Shown: positions 49,313 through 59,397 of the stretch, piece after piece
Layout of the letters: each line of letters opens with the position of its first letter
Position numbering within the stretch: the first letter of the stretch is position 1
NCBI GenBank assembly: GCA_038093975.1
Contig: JBBPTG010000024.1
Coordinates: forward strand, 167,899-231,898
Direction: 5' to 3'
Source of the DNA: Chalciporus piperatus
Taxonomy: Eukaryota > Basidiomycota > Agaricomycetes > Boletales > Boletaceae
Length of the DNA: 64,000 nt
Notes under the pieces: model-generated
The model's database searches: none
The model's input: the letters and a program-made list of their open reading frames with translations, nothing else
Told to the model about the DNA's origin: nothing
Translations under genes and position numbers: made by a program

Positions 49313-52300
49313 GAGAAATGGGTTCTCGGCGGCTCGGACATAGTGTACCAAATGGTTGTATTAGTACTACTCCTTGTGTTCCGTTTCAATATAACTTTTC
49401 TTCTTCTTCTGAAAGGGCGTCCCTTAGTGGCGTGGCGACAGAAGTAAAACAATTCGTGCTTAATTCCCTTAAGGTAAAATATTCGAAAAAAGAAATCCCA
49501 TCAAAAATACATGTAAGGAATCAGAATCGGAAAAACGAGCTGGATCTCGCTATTACTATTATGTACGATAAAGGGGAGCAATGGAAGAAAATGGAGTTTG
49601 CCGCTCTATTGGATTCCGGCGCAACCGAAACGTTTATAGATAAATCGTTCTGTGAGCGACATGGTTTGACACTGGAAGAACTTCCTTTTCCTATTCCAGT
49701 GTACAACGCCGACGGCTCAGAGGGAGCGATAGGCGGTGTCACTCACAAGGTTTCACTTGTTTTGGGACACAATGGACATTTTGAGCATATGGACGCTTTT
49801 GTTTCTGTACTTGGCACTCATCATATGATCATCGGCTATGATTGGCTCGAGAGGCACAACCCTGAAATCGATTGGGTGGCCAAACGAGTACGATTCACAC
49901 GCTGTACAGATCAGTGCAAAGTAGTCAACTATCATTTGAATCGTTCGTTTTCTATTCGTCGAGTGTTTGAGGCGGGGCTCACCGAGAAAGTCCCAGTAGA
50001 ACTCCACGAGTACTTAGACGTCTTCTCAGAGCAAGAGAGTGAGCGTATGCCTACCCGAAAGGCGTGGGACCACGCAATAGATCTCAAGCCTGATTTTGTT
50101 CCCAAAAAGGGTCGGGTGATTCCGATGTCCGAACAGGAACTAGATGACGTTAAAAAGTTCATCGATAAGGAGTTATCGAAAGGATATCTTCGTCCGTCGA
50201 AATCCCCTCAGACATCTCCTGTTTTCTTTATTCCAAAAAAGGACGGTAAAAAGAGATTAGTTATGGATTATCGTTACGTAAATGAGGGAACTGTCAAGAA
50301 CGCTTACCCTCTTCCCCTCATTTCCGGACTTATCGACCAGCTCAAAGGAGCTGATATGTTTACTAAAATGGACCTACGTTGGGGTTATAATAATGTTAGA
50401 ATAAAAGAAGGCGACGAATGGAAAGCGGCTTTCGTTACTCCATTTGGCGCTTACGAACCTGTTGTTATGTACTTTGGACTTACGAACTCTCCCCCCACAT
50501 TCCAACAAATGATGAATGATCTATTTAGCGATCTTCATGGGGTTCTTATTATTTATATCGACGATCTCATGATCTTTACGTTCGGAAAAACTAGAGCAGA
50601 GCACTTAGAAATAGTTAAAACCGTATTGCAACGTCTCAGAGAGAACGATCTTTACGTAAAACCAGAAAAGTGTAGCTTCGCGGTGGATTCCGTAGATTTC
50701 TTGGGAATGGTTATCTCCCAGAAAGGCGTAGAGATGGATACCTCAAAGGTGCAGGCTATTTTGGATTGGCCGGCGCCAACTCGGTTGAAGGGTGTACAGT
50801 CCTTTTTAGGATTGGCAAACTTCTACCGACGCTTCATTCAGGGCTTCGCTGACATTGCTCGTCCCTTGAATGACCTTACCAAAAAGGACACACCATACCG
50901 GTGGGGACCGGAGCAACAGCAAGCTTTTGACAAGCTGAAGCAGCAATTTACTACCGCTCCGCTTTTAGCGTATCCTGACCGCTCTAAAGAAGTCAGAGTA
51001 GAAACGGACGCTAGTGATATTGCAACGGGAGCTGTGCTCTCGGTTAAATGCGATGATGGCCTCTGGAGGCCTTGTGCCTTCATTTCCCATTCCTTTAGTT
51101 CTGCCGAGAAGAACTACCCGGTTTATGACAAGGAGCTTCTAGCTGTCATTCGGGCTTTGCAGGAATGGAGACATTATCTAATGGGTCGAGAACATTTCGA
51201 GATCTGGACAGATCACAAGAATCTCGAATACTGGAAATCTCCCCAAACTCTGAGCCCACGTCAAGCACGCTGGAACGCGTTGCTCTCAGAGTATAATTAC
51301 TCGATTATTTATAAACCGGGTTCTACAAATGGAAGGGCTGATGCTTTATCTCGTCGAGAAGATCACGGAGAAGCAGATCCCGACCATAACAAAAATATTA
51401 CTGTCCTTCCTGCTTCTGTTTTTATTAATACGGTTACTCTTTCTTCACCTATTTATGACGAAATACAAAATGAATCAGAAAAAATAAAAAATGATACTCT
51501 AGATGGCTTCGTTTTTGACGAGGGGTCTATAGTATTTAAAAATGACAAAAACAAAGTTTTCGTTCCTATTTCTTTACGTACTAAACTACTCACAATCCTT
51601 CATGATTCTCCTATTGGCGGCCATGGTGGCCAAGGACGTACTCTGCATCTAGTTACTCGTTATTTCTCGTGGCCTGGTGTCACAAAGGACGTTAAAACTT
51701 ACGTAGAACATTGTCAGACGTGCGCCCTCACGAAGGGAAAGTCAACTGCACAAGCTGGCAAATTAATTCCCCTTCCCGTTCCGAAAGAACCATGGAAGGA
51801 TATATCTATAGACTTTACCACGGGTTTTCCCAAATCACGTGGCTTTGATGCTATTTGTGTAATTGTAGATCGCTTTTCTAAAGAAGTAGAGTTTATCGCT
51901 TGTAAAAAGACAATTTCTTCGAAAGAATTAGCTATTCTATTTAGAGACAATGTTTGGTGTAGACACGGACTTCCCTCTTCGATTGTTTCAGATCGAGGAC
52001 CGCAATTCGCGTCGGAGTTTACTTCGCAGCTTTGCACCCTTCTAGGAATAGAACAGAAGCTGTCAACCGCTTATCACCCCCAAACCGATGGTCAAACGGA
52101 GCGTATGAACCGAGAACTCCAGCAGTATCTCCGCGCTTACGTGGCTAAACGTCAAACGGAATGGGCTGATTGGTTGAAGATAGCGCAGTTCCATCACAAT
52201 TCCTCCCTCTCCACTGCTACCGGAACCATCCCCTTCGCTATAACAAAAAACTACTTCCCACGCATGGGATTCGAAGGCGATTCATCTCCAGCGGGTACAT

Positions 52301-52947
52301 TCTTAGAGAAATGTGGAAAGGCACACAAAGAAGTGGAGCAGGCGTTAGAAGAAACTCAGAACCGGATGAAAGAGCAAGCGGACAAGCATCGGTCCGAAGC
52401 TCCAGATTATCAAATCGGAGATTTTGTTATGTTATCCACGGACAACCTCAAACTACCTTATCCTTCCAAAAAAATGACACAAAATTGGATCGGACCTTAT
52501 CAGATCACGAAGGTTCTTCCCAATGCAGTCACACTAGACTTGCCCAATTCCATGCATATTCATCCCACGGTTAATGTCAAACGGGTCAAACCGGCTAAAG
52601 AACCGTTGGAAGGGCAACCGGTCCGTCTTCCGGATCCGGTGATAGTCAACCAAGAAGGAGAAGAAGAATACGAGGTGGATTACGTAGTGAAGTCTCAGGT
52701 TAAACAAGGACAGTTAGAGTACCTGGTTCATTGGAAAGGCTGGGACATATCGGACCGTACATGGGAAAAGGCAGCGCATTTGTCAAATGCACCCGAAGCT
52801 GTCAAAGCTTTTCACAAAAAGCACCCGTCCGCCCCACGCCGCATTAACATGACAATGGGAAATTTCTCGGCCTTGTTTCAGAAATACGAAAATCTGACAG
52901 AGGTTCCTGTGCGGAAATTGCCGAATCGCCTGGAATGCGATTCCTAG
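49309..52947 (+). CDS. Pol of element A (PR-RT-RNH-INT-chromodomain)
   Basis: 1212 aa counted from ATG 49309. Protease: LLDSGATETFID. Reverse transcriptase: MDLRWGYNNVRI, catalytic YIDDLMIF, FLGLANFYRRFI. RNase H: VETDASDIATG and TDHKNLEYW. Integrase: HHCC zinc region (HGGQGRTLH ... CQTCALTK), catalytic core DFTTGF, SDRGPQFASEF and HPQTDGQTERMN. Then a GPY module (NWIGPYQI) and a C-terminal chromodomain (EYEVDYVVKSQV, YLVHWKGWDISDRTWE). The catalytic residues of all enzymes are present, so the element may be autonomous. Chromodomains of this type usually direct integration to particular chromatin. It is likely made as a Gag-Pol fusion by -1 frameshifting. Confidence 0.95.
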   Translation: MREMGSRRLGHSVPNGCISTTPCVPFQYNFSSSSERASLSGVATEVKQFVLNSLKVKYSKKEIPSKIHVRNQNRKNELDLAITIMYDKGEQWKKMEFAALLDSGATETFIDKSFCERHGLTLEELPFPIPVYNADGSEGAIGGVTHKVSLVLGHNGHFEHMDAFVSVLGTHHMIIGYDWLERHNPEIDWVAKRVRFTRCTDQCKVVNYHLNRSFSIRRVFEAGLTEKVPVELHEYLDVFSEQESERMPTRKAWDHAIDLKPDFVPKKGRVIPMSEQELDDVKKFIDKELSKGYLRPSKSPQTSPVFFIPKKDGKKRLVMDYRYVNEGTVKNAYPLPLISGLIDQLKGADMFTKMDLRWGYNNVRIKEGDEWKAAFVTPFGAYEPVVMYFGLTNSPPTFQQMMNDLFSDLHGVLIIYIDDLMIFTFGKTRAEHLEIVKTVLQRLRENDLYVKPEKCSFAVDSVDFLGMVISQKGVEMDTSKVQAILDWPAPTRLKGVQSFLGLANFYRRFIQGFADIARPLNDLTKKDTPYRWGPEQQQAFDKLKQQFTTAPLLAYPDRSKEVRVETDASDIATGAVLSVKCDDGLWRPCAFISHSFSSAEKNYPVYDKELLAVIRALQEWRHYLMGREHFEIWTDHKNLEYWKSPQTLSPRQARWNALLSEYNYSIIYKPGSTNGRADALSRREDHGEADPDHNKNITVLPASVFINTVTLSSPIYDEIQNESEKIKNDTLDGFVFDEGSIVFKNDKNKVFVPISLRTKLLTILHDSPIGGHGGQGRTLHLVTRYFSWPGVTKDVKTYVEHCQTCALTKGKSTAQAGKLIPLPVPKEPWKDISIDFTTGFPKSRGFDAICVIVDRFSKEVEFIACKKTISSKELAILFRDNVWCRHGLPSSIVSDRGPQFASEFTSQLCTLLGIEQKLSTAYHPQTDGQTERMNRELQQYLRAYVAKRQTEWADWLKIAQFHHNSSLSTATGTIPFAITKNYFPRMGFEGDSSPAGTFLEKCGKAHKEVEQALEETQNRMKEQADKHRSEAPDYQIGDFVMLSTDNLKLPYPSKKMTQNWIGPYQITKVLPNAVTLDLPNSMHIHPTVNVKRVKPAKEPLEGQPVRLPDPVIVNQEGEEEYEVDYVVKSQVKQGQLEYLVHWKGWDISDRTWEKAAHLSNAPEAVKAFHKKHPSAPRRINMTMGNFSALFQKYENLTEVPVRKLPNRLECDS

Positions 52948-52958
52948 AGAGGGGATAG
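52948..52958 (+). other. Polypurine tract of element A
   Basis: AGAGGGGATAG lies directly between the pol stop codon and the 3' LTR: the priming site for plus-strand DNA synthesis. Confidence 0.75.
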
Positions 52959-53412
52959 TGTTATAGTATTTAAAAACTTTTCAAACTTTTGCCTACGACG
53001 GTATTCGAACACTGGACTTTGTCTACAACTTAGGGGTCAAGCCGGATTCATCTTAATCCGCTCCGGTAGTCCCTGTAGCATTACGTAAACTATTACATAA
53101 TCAGGTCACGTGACAAAGGTCCAGACTTAGATGTGTCAGCAATGATGTCATGGCCTAGACCCTAATCCGTGCCTGGTACCTTTTCTTATCATCTTACCAT
53201 TTACCTTATCTATCTTTCCCTTTGTGTTTTCCTTATTCGGCTGTTGGTCTGTGCGCACTTCTCAATAGTATATAAGTAGCCCTGTACTTATCACAGACCC
53301 CAGTCTAATCCATTTGTTGCTTCACCGCAATTAAGCTTTAGTACTCAGCATATTCCTTCGCAAGGCTTAGTGTTGCCTTAAGTCCCCGCTGTGTTGTGAC
53401 TCAGTCATAACA
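52959..53412 (+). repeat. 3' LTR of element A
   Basis: 454 bp, aligned end to end with 46817-47271 with about 15 differences, including a 1-base gap at the CAAAAAGT/CAAAGGT site. Confidence 0.95.
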
Positions 53413-53892
53413 CATTGCACAATGTTCGTGCTGCTTCACAGGTTGATATCCTTGCAAGGTCTTGATCGTCTGGAATACGATCCATAGAGAGGAGGTAGTG
53501 TTACGAACGCTCAGTTCCTTATCCTAGTATTTCCTAGACTTCACTACGCTTACTACGTTTCTCTTTCACTTTTGGACTTAGTCGCTTTCTCTCCCTTTTC
53601 TGTTATCTTATCTTATCAAGATCACATCACGTGACCTGCTGACATCAGCTAGGTCTAGCCTTTCGCTTACGTAACGTGGCTGTGTGTGGCTGTGCATCTT
53701 CCCCACTGTCCATGACTCATACCGAGTCACCATGACTCAGACTCTTATTGACTCATTATGACTCACCGTGACTCATACTGACTCACGCTGACTCATCTCG
53801 CTTCCTAGTCATATACGCTATTGGCTGTTACTCGCCATGACTCATATCTAGTCATACCTAGTCATATAGTTAAGGTTTACTAGTCATATAGT
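53413..53892 (+). mobile_element. Element C: 3' stub of a related chromovirus with partial LTR
   Basis: 53413-53486 ends with codons for LDRLEYDP and a stop, matching the NRLECDS end of element A pol. A polypurine tract AGAGGAGGTAG (53488-53498) follows, and a new LTR starts at 53499 (TGTTACGAACG). That LTR is cut by element B at 53893. Everything upstream of 53413 in this element is missing. The LTR remnant carries the TGACTCA cluster listed separately. Confidence 0.75.
53713..53844 (+). promoter_or_regulatory. Array of eight TGACTCA (Gcn4/AP-1-type) sites
   Basis: Perfect TGACTCA at 53713, 53733, 53749, 53759, 53769, 53779, 53789 and 53838. Five in a row (53749-53795) are spaced exactly 10 bp, one helical turn. 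TGACTCA is the palindrome-like site of Gcn4/CPC1 and AP-1 bZIP factors. It lies in the U3-like part of the element C LTR. Confidence 0.7.
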
Positions 53893-54360
53893 TGTTACGA
53901 TCATTCATTCTTTCCTTTCTCATTACCTTGTACTAAGTCCTAGTCGCTGGTTCGAGTCCTGCCTAGGCCTCTTATTTCTTGCTTGCTTTAGTCAGCGGAT
54001 GTTCTTCGATGTTCTTTCACATTCTATACTTCGTCATCGCTGACTCGTACTCTTACCAAGCATGACTCATTCCTATTCGTCATAGCTTGTTCTTACACAT
54101 TCCAACCGGTTCCATGCCTGCCCTTAACTCGTTTCTCTACTTATATAAACCCTCGAGTTTCTCCTGTAACCTTAACTTAGACCTACGCAATCTAGCTTGG
54201 TCATTCCTTGCTTCCTGTGAACCCTCTGAGAGTCACCGTCCCACTCTTGAACGGACGCTAGGCCTTAACGTGGACATCCCATCGTTAGGCTACCTTTGAA
54301 ACCCTTGCTTTGACTAGGCTTTTGTGTCTACGCTTTGACCTACCCGGCACAAGCGTAACA
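53893..54360 (+). repeat. 5' LTR of element B
   Basis: 468 bp. TATA box TTATATAAAC at 54141-54150. A perfect pol III B-box-like GGTTCGAGTCC lies at 53949-53959. A 70-codon open frame (54087-54299) lies mostly around the TATA box and is probably not translated. Confidence 0.95.
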
Positions 54361-54792
54361 AAAGGTCTAAGTTACCCCTGAAGGCTACCTTCGCTGTAGA
54401 CCTCCACCATTTCCCAACGACCTCGCCTCGACACCTCTCGCTGGGGCCCCCCACGAGAGACCGCAAATCCACAGAACCCTGAATCTTCTGACTCGGGCTC
54501 ACCTGAAGAGGAAGACCCCTCTAACCCCTACGACACCTCGGATCTTTACGACGAACCAATCACCACCCAAGAGGAACAAGAAGAAACCCTTCACCTCTCC
54601 CACGAATTTTCCTCAGCTGTAACCATCCCAAGGTCACCAACGCCACCGTCACCGACCCCAATATCCCGAAGAGCCCCACAGTTCCCTGTGTCGCCTGCTC
54701 CCCCACGAACCCCAGCTTTCCCCACTCCTTCCCTTCCCGCACCCGCGTTTGCACCAGGAACATATCAGATACCCCCTACCTTCGTAAATCCC
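54361..54792 (+). other. AUG-free leader of element B
   Basis: From the expected transcription start (about 54170, in the LTR) to 54793 there is no ATG in any frame, about 620 nt. From about 54400 the gag frame is already open and would encode a Pro/Glu-rich stretch. The first AUG a scanning ribosome meets is therefore the gag ATG. Confidence 0.6.
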
Positions 54793-55701
54793 ATGTCGTC
54801 CTCAAAACCCACTGAACTCCGCATCGGAGCCCCGGACGCCTTTGATGGCTCCTTCGAGAAAAGCACCGCTTGGATGAATTCCATCCAATTCTATCTCACC
54901 GTCAACGGCGACGTATACAACACAGATCCCAAGAAGATCGCCTTCGCCTTATCCTACATGTCTAAAGGATCAGCGGCCACCTGGGCTGCCACCTTCCGCC
55001 GCAAAGCCATCACCGGCGCTACCGTCACCATGGGCACTTGGGCCCAATTTATCACTGATTTCGAAACGGCATTCAAACATCACGATACCGTAGGAAATGC
55101 CGTTGCCTGGCTTTCCACCAAACGCATGAAACCTCTCAAGAACGGAGAGTATTCCCCTTCCCTCTCGGAATTTATTTCGAGTTTCCAAAACCAAGTCGCC
55201 CTGTCTGGCATCATCGACAACAACGTCCTAATCGGATATTTCTCCGCAGGGATACCTATCTCCCTTATGAGAAGAGTCAATAGCATGGATACCGTCCCTA
55301 CCACGATCGAGGATTGGTACAAACGCACCACCCAGTTCCAGACTCAATGGGAACATGCCAATGAAATCGCGAATCGCAATCGTAACCCCACCAAGCCTTT
55401 CCGTCCATTCTCCTCTGCCAATCACTCTACCCCCGCCAGAGATCCCAATGCCATGGACGTCGACGCCATCCGTATCTCCAAGCTCACTCCTGAGGAGCGG
55501 AAACGCTGCCAGGAGAAGGGACTCTGCTTCCGCTGCAGGAAAGCTGGACATCGGTCCAACGCCTGCCCAGATTTCTCCTCAAACCAGAAAACCCCGAGGA
55601 AGGTTCAAAAGGTTGAGGAAGAAATTCCCTCGCTGATCGAGATAGATGATGAGGATGAAACCACCGTTCGTAAAGTAGCCTTTGTCACAAAGGGTTTTTA
55701 G
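54793..55701 (+). CDS. Gag of element B
   Basis: 302 aa from ATG 54793, the first ATG after the predicted transcription start. The capsid-like part has RIGAPDAFDGSFEKSTAWM, FALSYMSKGSAATWAATF and the KRMKPLKNGEYS region. Near the C terminus is one knuckle CFRCRKAGHRSNACP (CX2CX4HX4C). An acidic segment and KVAFVTKGF end the frame at TAG 55699-55701. The same frame is open about 390 nt upstream but without ATG. A non-AUG start, or translation from 54688, cannot be excluded. Confidence 0.88.
   Translation: MSSSKPTELRIGAPDAFDGSFEKSTAWMNSIQFYLTVNGDVYNTDPKKIAFALSYMSKGSAATWAATFRRKAITGATVTMGTWAQFITDFETAFKHHDTVGNAVAWLSTKRMKPLKNGEYSPSLSEFISSFQNQVALSGIIDNNVLIGYFSAGIPISLMRRVNSMDTVPTTIEDWYKRTTQFQTQWEHANEIANRNRNPTKPFRPFSSANHSTPARDPNAMDVDAIRISKLTPEERKRCQEKGLCFRCRKAGHRSNACPDFSSNQKTPRKVQKVEEEIPSLIEIDDEDETTVRKVAFVTKGF
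55692..55698 (+). promoter_or_regulatory. Slippery heptamer G GGT TTT before the gag stop of element B
   Basis: Gag codons read aaG GGT TTT TAG: the heptamer fits X XXY YYZ and is followed immediately by the stop. A -1 slip gives TTT TTA GAC and enters the pol frame, which is open from this point to the pol stop. Confidence 0.6.
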
Positions 55702-58700
55702 ACCGGGAAGCTCTGCCGACGCAAGCTTCCCCAGTCACGTGTGCACCTGTACTTGTAAAGTCGCGAAAGCGCTCTATGCAAATTCCCATACAGATTATCG
55801 TTCCCTCGCACACGATGAAAGCCGTCGAAACCCGCGCCCTCATTGATAGCGGCGCAGACATCTCCTGCATCGATTGGGCCTTCGTACGTAAAAATCGAAT
55901 CCCAACCACTCGACTCGAAACCCCCATTCGAGTTCGAAACGTCGACCAAACCGCAAACAAAAGCGGAATGATACTCTTCACCACCACCCTCTTCCTCGAC
56001 ATCGAAGGACTTGCGCAAGAAGTAACCTTCCACGTCATGAACTGCGGAAACGAAAACGTCATCCTAGGTCTCCCATGGCTCGAAAAGGCTAACCCAATCA
56101 TCGATTGGCGTCGACGAACCCTCTCACTGTCAGAATCTATCGACGAGTCAAAAAGGTTATATGCTATGCACGCTTCAGCCTGTAAAACCAATGACCGACT
56201 CTTCACTCGACCTACTCCTCCCCCTCGACACTCCTATGTAACCCCGGAGATCGACAAACAACTCTATGACTACCTAGATTCTGAGACCGAATCCACCTTC
56301 CTCAATCGCGCCTATGAAAACCATACCCTAAACCGCATCATTCGTTGCGGCTCACGCTTTGTCCCAAACCACGTTGTTGCTCGCCTCACCAGAGCTACGG
56401 AACTTGCAATCGCGGCCGAACTGGCCAAACCTAAATCTACCCTTCCGAGAGAATATGCCAAATACGCCTCGGTTTTTGACGAACCTTCGGCCGGCCACCT
56501 TCCTCCGTCTCGAATTTACGACCACGAGATTAACCTGAAGGAATCCTTCGTCCCCAAAATCGGGAAACTCTATCCGCTATCCCCAGACGAGAAAAAAGCC
56601 ACAGAAGACTTCCTTGAAGAAAATCTTCGCACCGGAAAGATACGTCCTTCCAATTCCCCCCAAGCATCTCCCTTCTTCTTTGTCAAAAAGAAAGACGGAA
56701 AACTCCGACCCTGTCAGGACTATCGATATCTGAATGAACACACTACCCGCGACGCCTACCCCCTTCCCCTTATTGGAGATCTCGTTGACAAACTCAAAGA
56801 CGCTAAGATCTTCACCAAATTCGACGTACGATGGGGTTACAATAATGTCCGTATCAAAGACGGACACCAATGGAAAGCTGCCTTCCTCACTCACAAAGGC
56901 CTCTTTGAACCGACTGTGATGTTCTTTGGGCTGAACAACTCCCCGGCTACCTTCCAACGCTTCATGAACGACTCTTTTAGAGACATGATAGCTGAAGGAT
57001 GGCTCGTCATCTATATGGACGACCTTCTCATCTTCTCCCCCGACGACACCACTCACACTGTTCACACCCAACGAGTTCTCGAGCGCATGCAGGAGCTAGA
57101 TCTCCATCTTCGCTTGGAGAAATGTAACTTTGCCGTAAACGAGGTTGAATATCTCGGCATGATCGTCCGCCCAGGAGAGCTTGCCATGGATCCCATCAAA
57201 CTCGACGGCATCTCTCAATGGCCCATCCCCTCCACCGTTAAGGAAGTTCGCTCATTCCTTGGCTTCGCCAACTTCTACCGACGTTTTATCCCAAACTACT
57301 CTTTGGTCGCTCGCCCTCTGATCGATCTAACCAAAAAGGACCATCGATGGGATTGGACCAATGCCTGCCAAAATGCCTTCGCTCGCCTGAAACAGATGTT
57401 CTTGGCAAAACCCGTCCTGCGATTCCCTGACCTCTCCAAACCCTTCGCCATCGCGACTGATGCCTCCAAATTTGCCTCTGGAGGAATACTCCTCCAAACC
57501 GACGCCAACGGCGATTGGCATCCCTGTTCGTATCTCTCCCAGTCCTTCGGTGACGCAGAGCGAAATTACGATATTTACGATCGTGAACTTCTTGCTGTCA
57601 TTCGCGCACTAAAGACCTGGCGGCACTACCTCCATGGCTCCCCCTTCCCCGTCCAGGTGTTCACCGATCACAAAAACCTGACCTACTTTCGCCAACCCCA
57701 GAACCTGAACCGTCGGCAAGCCCGCTGGCTCCTTGACCTTGCCGACTTTGACTTAAAAATGATCCACGTCCCTGGCTCGTCCCTCGCCGGTCCTGATGCC
57801 TTATCTAGGCGTGCTGATCACTTCCCCACTGACGCCGATGACAATGCGGGTACCACTCTGCTACCACCCTCGCTATTCGTCCGTGTCATTGACTCTGCGA
57901 TGAACAATCACATCTCCAATCTTTCCAAGGACGACCCGTTTCTCCTCACGGCGTTGCAGGCCATTGACGGTGACATCCCTGCACCTTTCCGCTCTAGACT
58001 GGCAGATTGGCAGATGACTAACGGCGTCCTGACCTATCAAGGTCGCGTCTACATCCCACCGGATGAAGACCTACGTCGCACCGTAGTCCAACGATGCCAT
58101 GATCATCCCACCGCCGGCCACCCTGGCTATCTCAAGACTCGGCAATTAGTCGCCGCTGAGTTTTGGTGGCCCGGACTTGCCCAATTCGTTCGCAAATACG
58201 TAGAAGGATGCGCAACTTGCCAACAGAATAAGGCAAACACACATCCAACCACCCCTCCTCTGATGCCAATACCCTCAAAGAGTTCTAAACCATTCCAACA
58301 AGTGTCCTGTGATCTCATCACCGACCTACCCATTTCCAATGGCTTTGATTCTCTGTTGGTCGTGGTCGACCACGGGCTTACAAAGGGGGTAATTCTTTGC
58401 CCTACCAAGAAAACCGTCACGGCCGAAGGGATCGCTTCCCTCTTTTTCCACAAAGTCTACTTAAGATTCGGTCTTTACGACAAAATCATCAGTGACAGAG
58501 GACCACAATTCGCATCCGAATTCGCTCGTGAACTAGGACGAATCCTCGGATATGACCTTTCCCTTTCCACCGCCTATCATCCCCAGTCTGATGGAGAAAC
58601 TGAACGCGTCAACCAGGAAGTTGAGACTTACCTTCGAATCTATTGCGGAGATAACCCCATATCCTGGGCTGATTCCATTTCCCACGCAGAATTTGCACAC

Positions 58701-59393
58701 AATCATCGGCCCCACTCTGTCACCGGCAAATCCCCGTTCTACCTCATGATGGGATATGAACCCCGTCCTCTTCCTGCGGTGATCGCCAATTCCGCATTAC
58801 CCGCTGTCGAACTTCGTCTCCACTCTCTCACCGCTGCCAGAGACGAAGCGCTCGCCTCACACGAACTCGCCAGACAAGTGATGGCTGCACGAACTCGACA
58901 GAAGTTCAAACCGTTCGCCAAAGGAGACAAAGTCTGGCTGGAAGCGAGGAACCTCAAACGATCCCTGACTTCCCCAAAGTTCGCCCCAAAACGGGAAGGA
59001 CCCTTTACCATCACCCAAGTCCTATCTCCGCTATCCTACAGACTCCGTCTCCCACAGACGTGGAGGATTCACCCCGTGTTCCATGCTTCTCTGTTATCGC
59101 CCTATCGCGAAAACCCCGTCCACGGACCGAACTTTCCCGCTCCACCGCCTGACCTAATAGAAGGCGAAGAGGAATACGAAATTGAAAGAATTCTCCGTCA
59201 CCGAGGTTCTTCCGGGCGCCACTCGTACCTAGTCCGCTGGAAAGGATATTCTTCTGATGAAGACCGCTGGCTTAAAGAAGCAGACCTTACCCACGCCACA
59301 GAAGTCCTAGAAAACTATAAAAAAGCTCACCCGTCCGCCTTCCCCTCTTCCCCAAGATCCCCATCTTCTGTCAGACGCAAAACCCGCCGCTAA
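55699..59393 (+). CDS. Pol of element B (PR-RT-RNH-INT-chromodomain)
   Basis: Open from the frameshift site; the first ATG is at 55776 (1205 aa from there). Protease: ALIDSGADISCID. Reverse transcriptase: KFDVRWGYNNVRI, catalytic YMDDLLIF, FLGFANFYRRFIP. RNase H: IATDASKFASGG, TDHKNLTYF. Integrase: HHCC region (HPGYLKTRQL ... CATCQQNK), core SDRGPQFASEF and HPQSDGETERVN. GPF module (REGPFTI), then chromodomain (EEEYEIERILRH, YLVRWKGYSSDEDRW). All catalytic residues are present. The frame is -1 to gag, so a Gag-Pol fusion is expected. The stop is 4 nt before the third ORF. Confidence 0.95.
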
Positions 59394-59397
59394 GACC

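Larger units (their letters stand above)
46817..53412 (+). mobile_element. Element A: full-length Ty3/gypsy chromovirus
   Basis: Two LTRs (46817-47271 and 52959-53412) start TGTTATAG and end CATAACA. Gag and pol lie in overlapping frames between them, and a polypurine tract (52948-52958) touches the 3' LTR. Pol order is protease, reverse transcriptase, RNase H, integrase, chromodomain, which defines chromoviruses. All reading frames are open. I counted about 15 differences between the LTRs (about 96.7% identity), so it is older than element B. The flanking 5-mers (GTGAC left, CATTG right) do not match, so no target-site duplication is visible. The right end touches the stub of element C. Confidence 0.95.

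Noticed and set aside
53713..53844. Regular short repeats considered as a CRISPR array
   Set aside because: The units are 10 bp with no distinct spacers, in a eukaryotic LTR; they are bZIP-type motifs or a simple tandem repeat.
54087..54299. 70-codon ORF in the element B LTR (also at 60804-61016)
   Set aside because: Its ATG is upstream of the LTR TATA box, so it would not be in the element RNA. The identity between copies simply reflects LTR identity.
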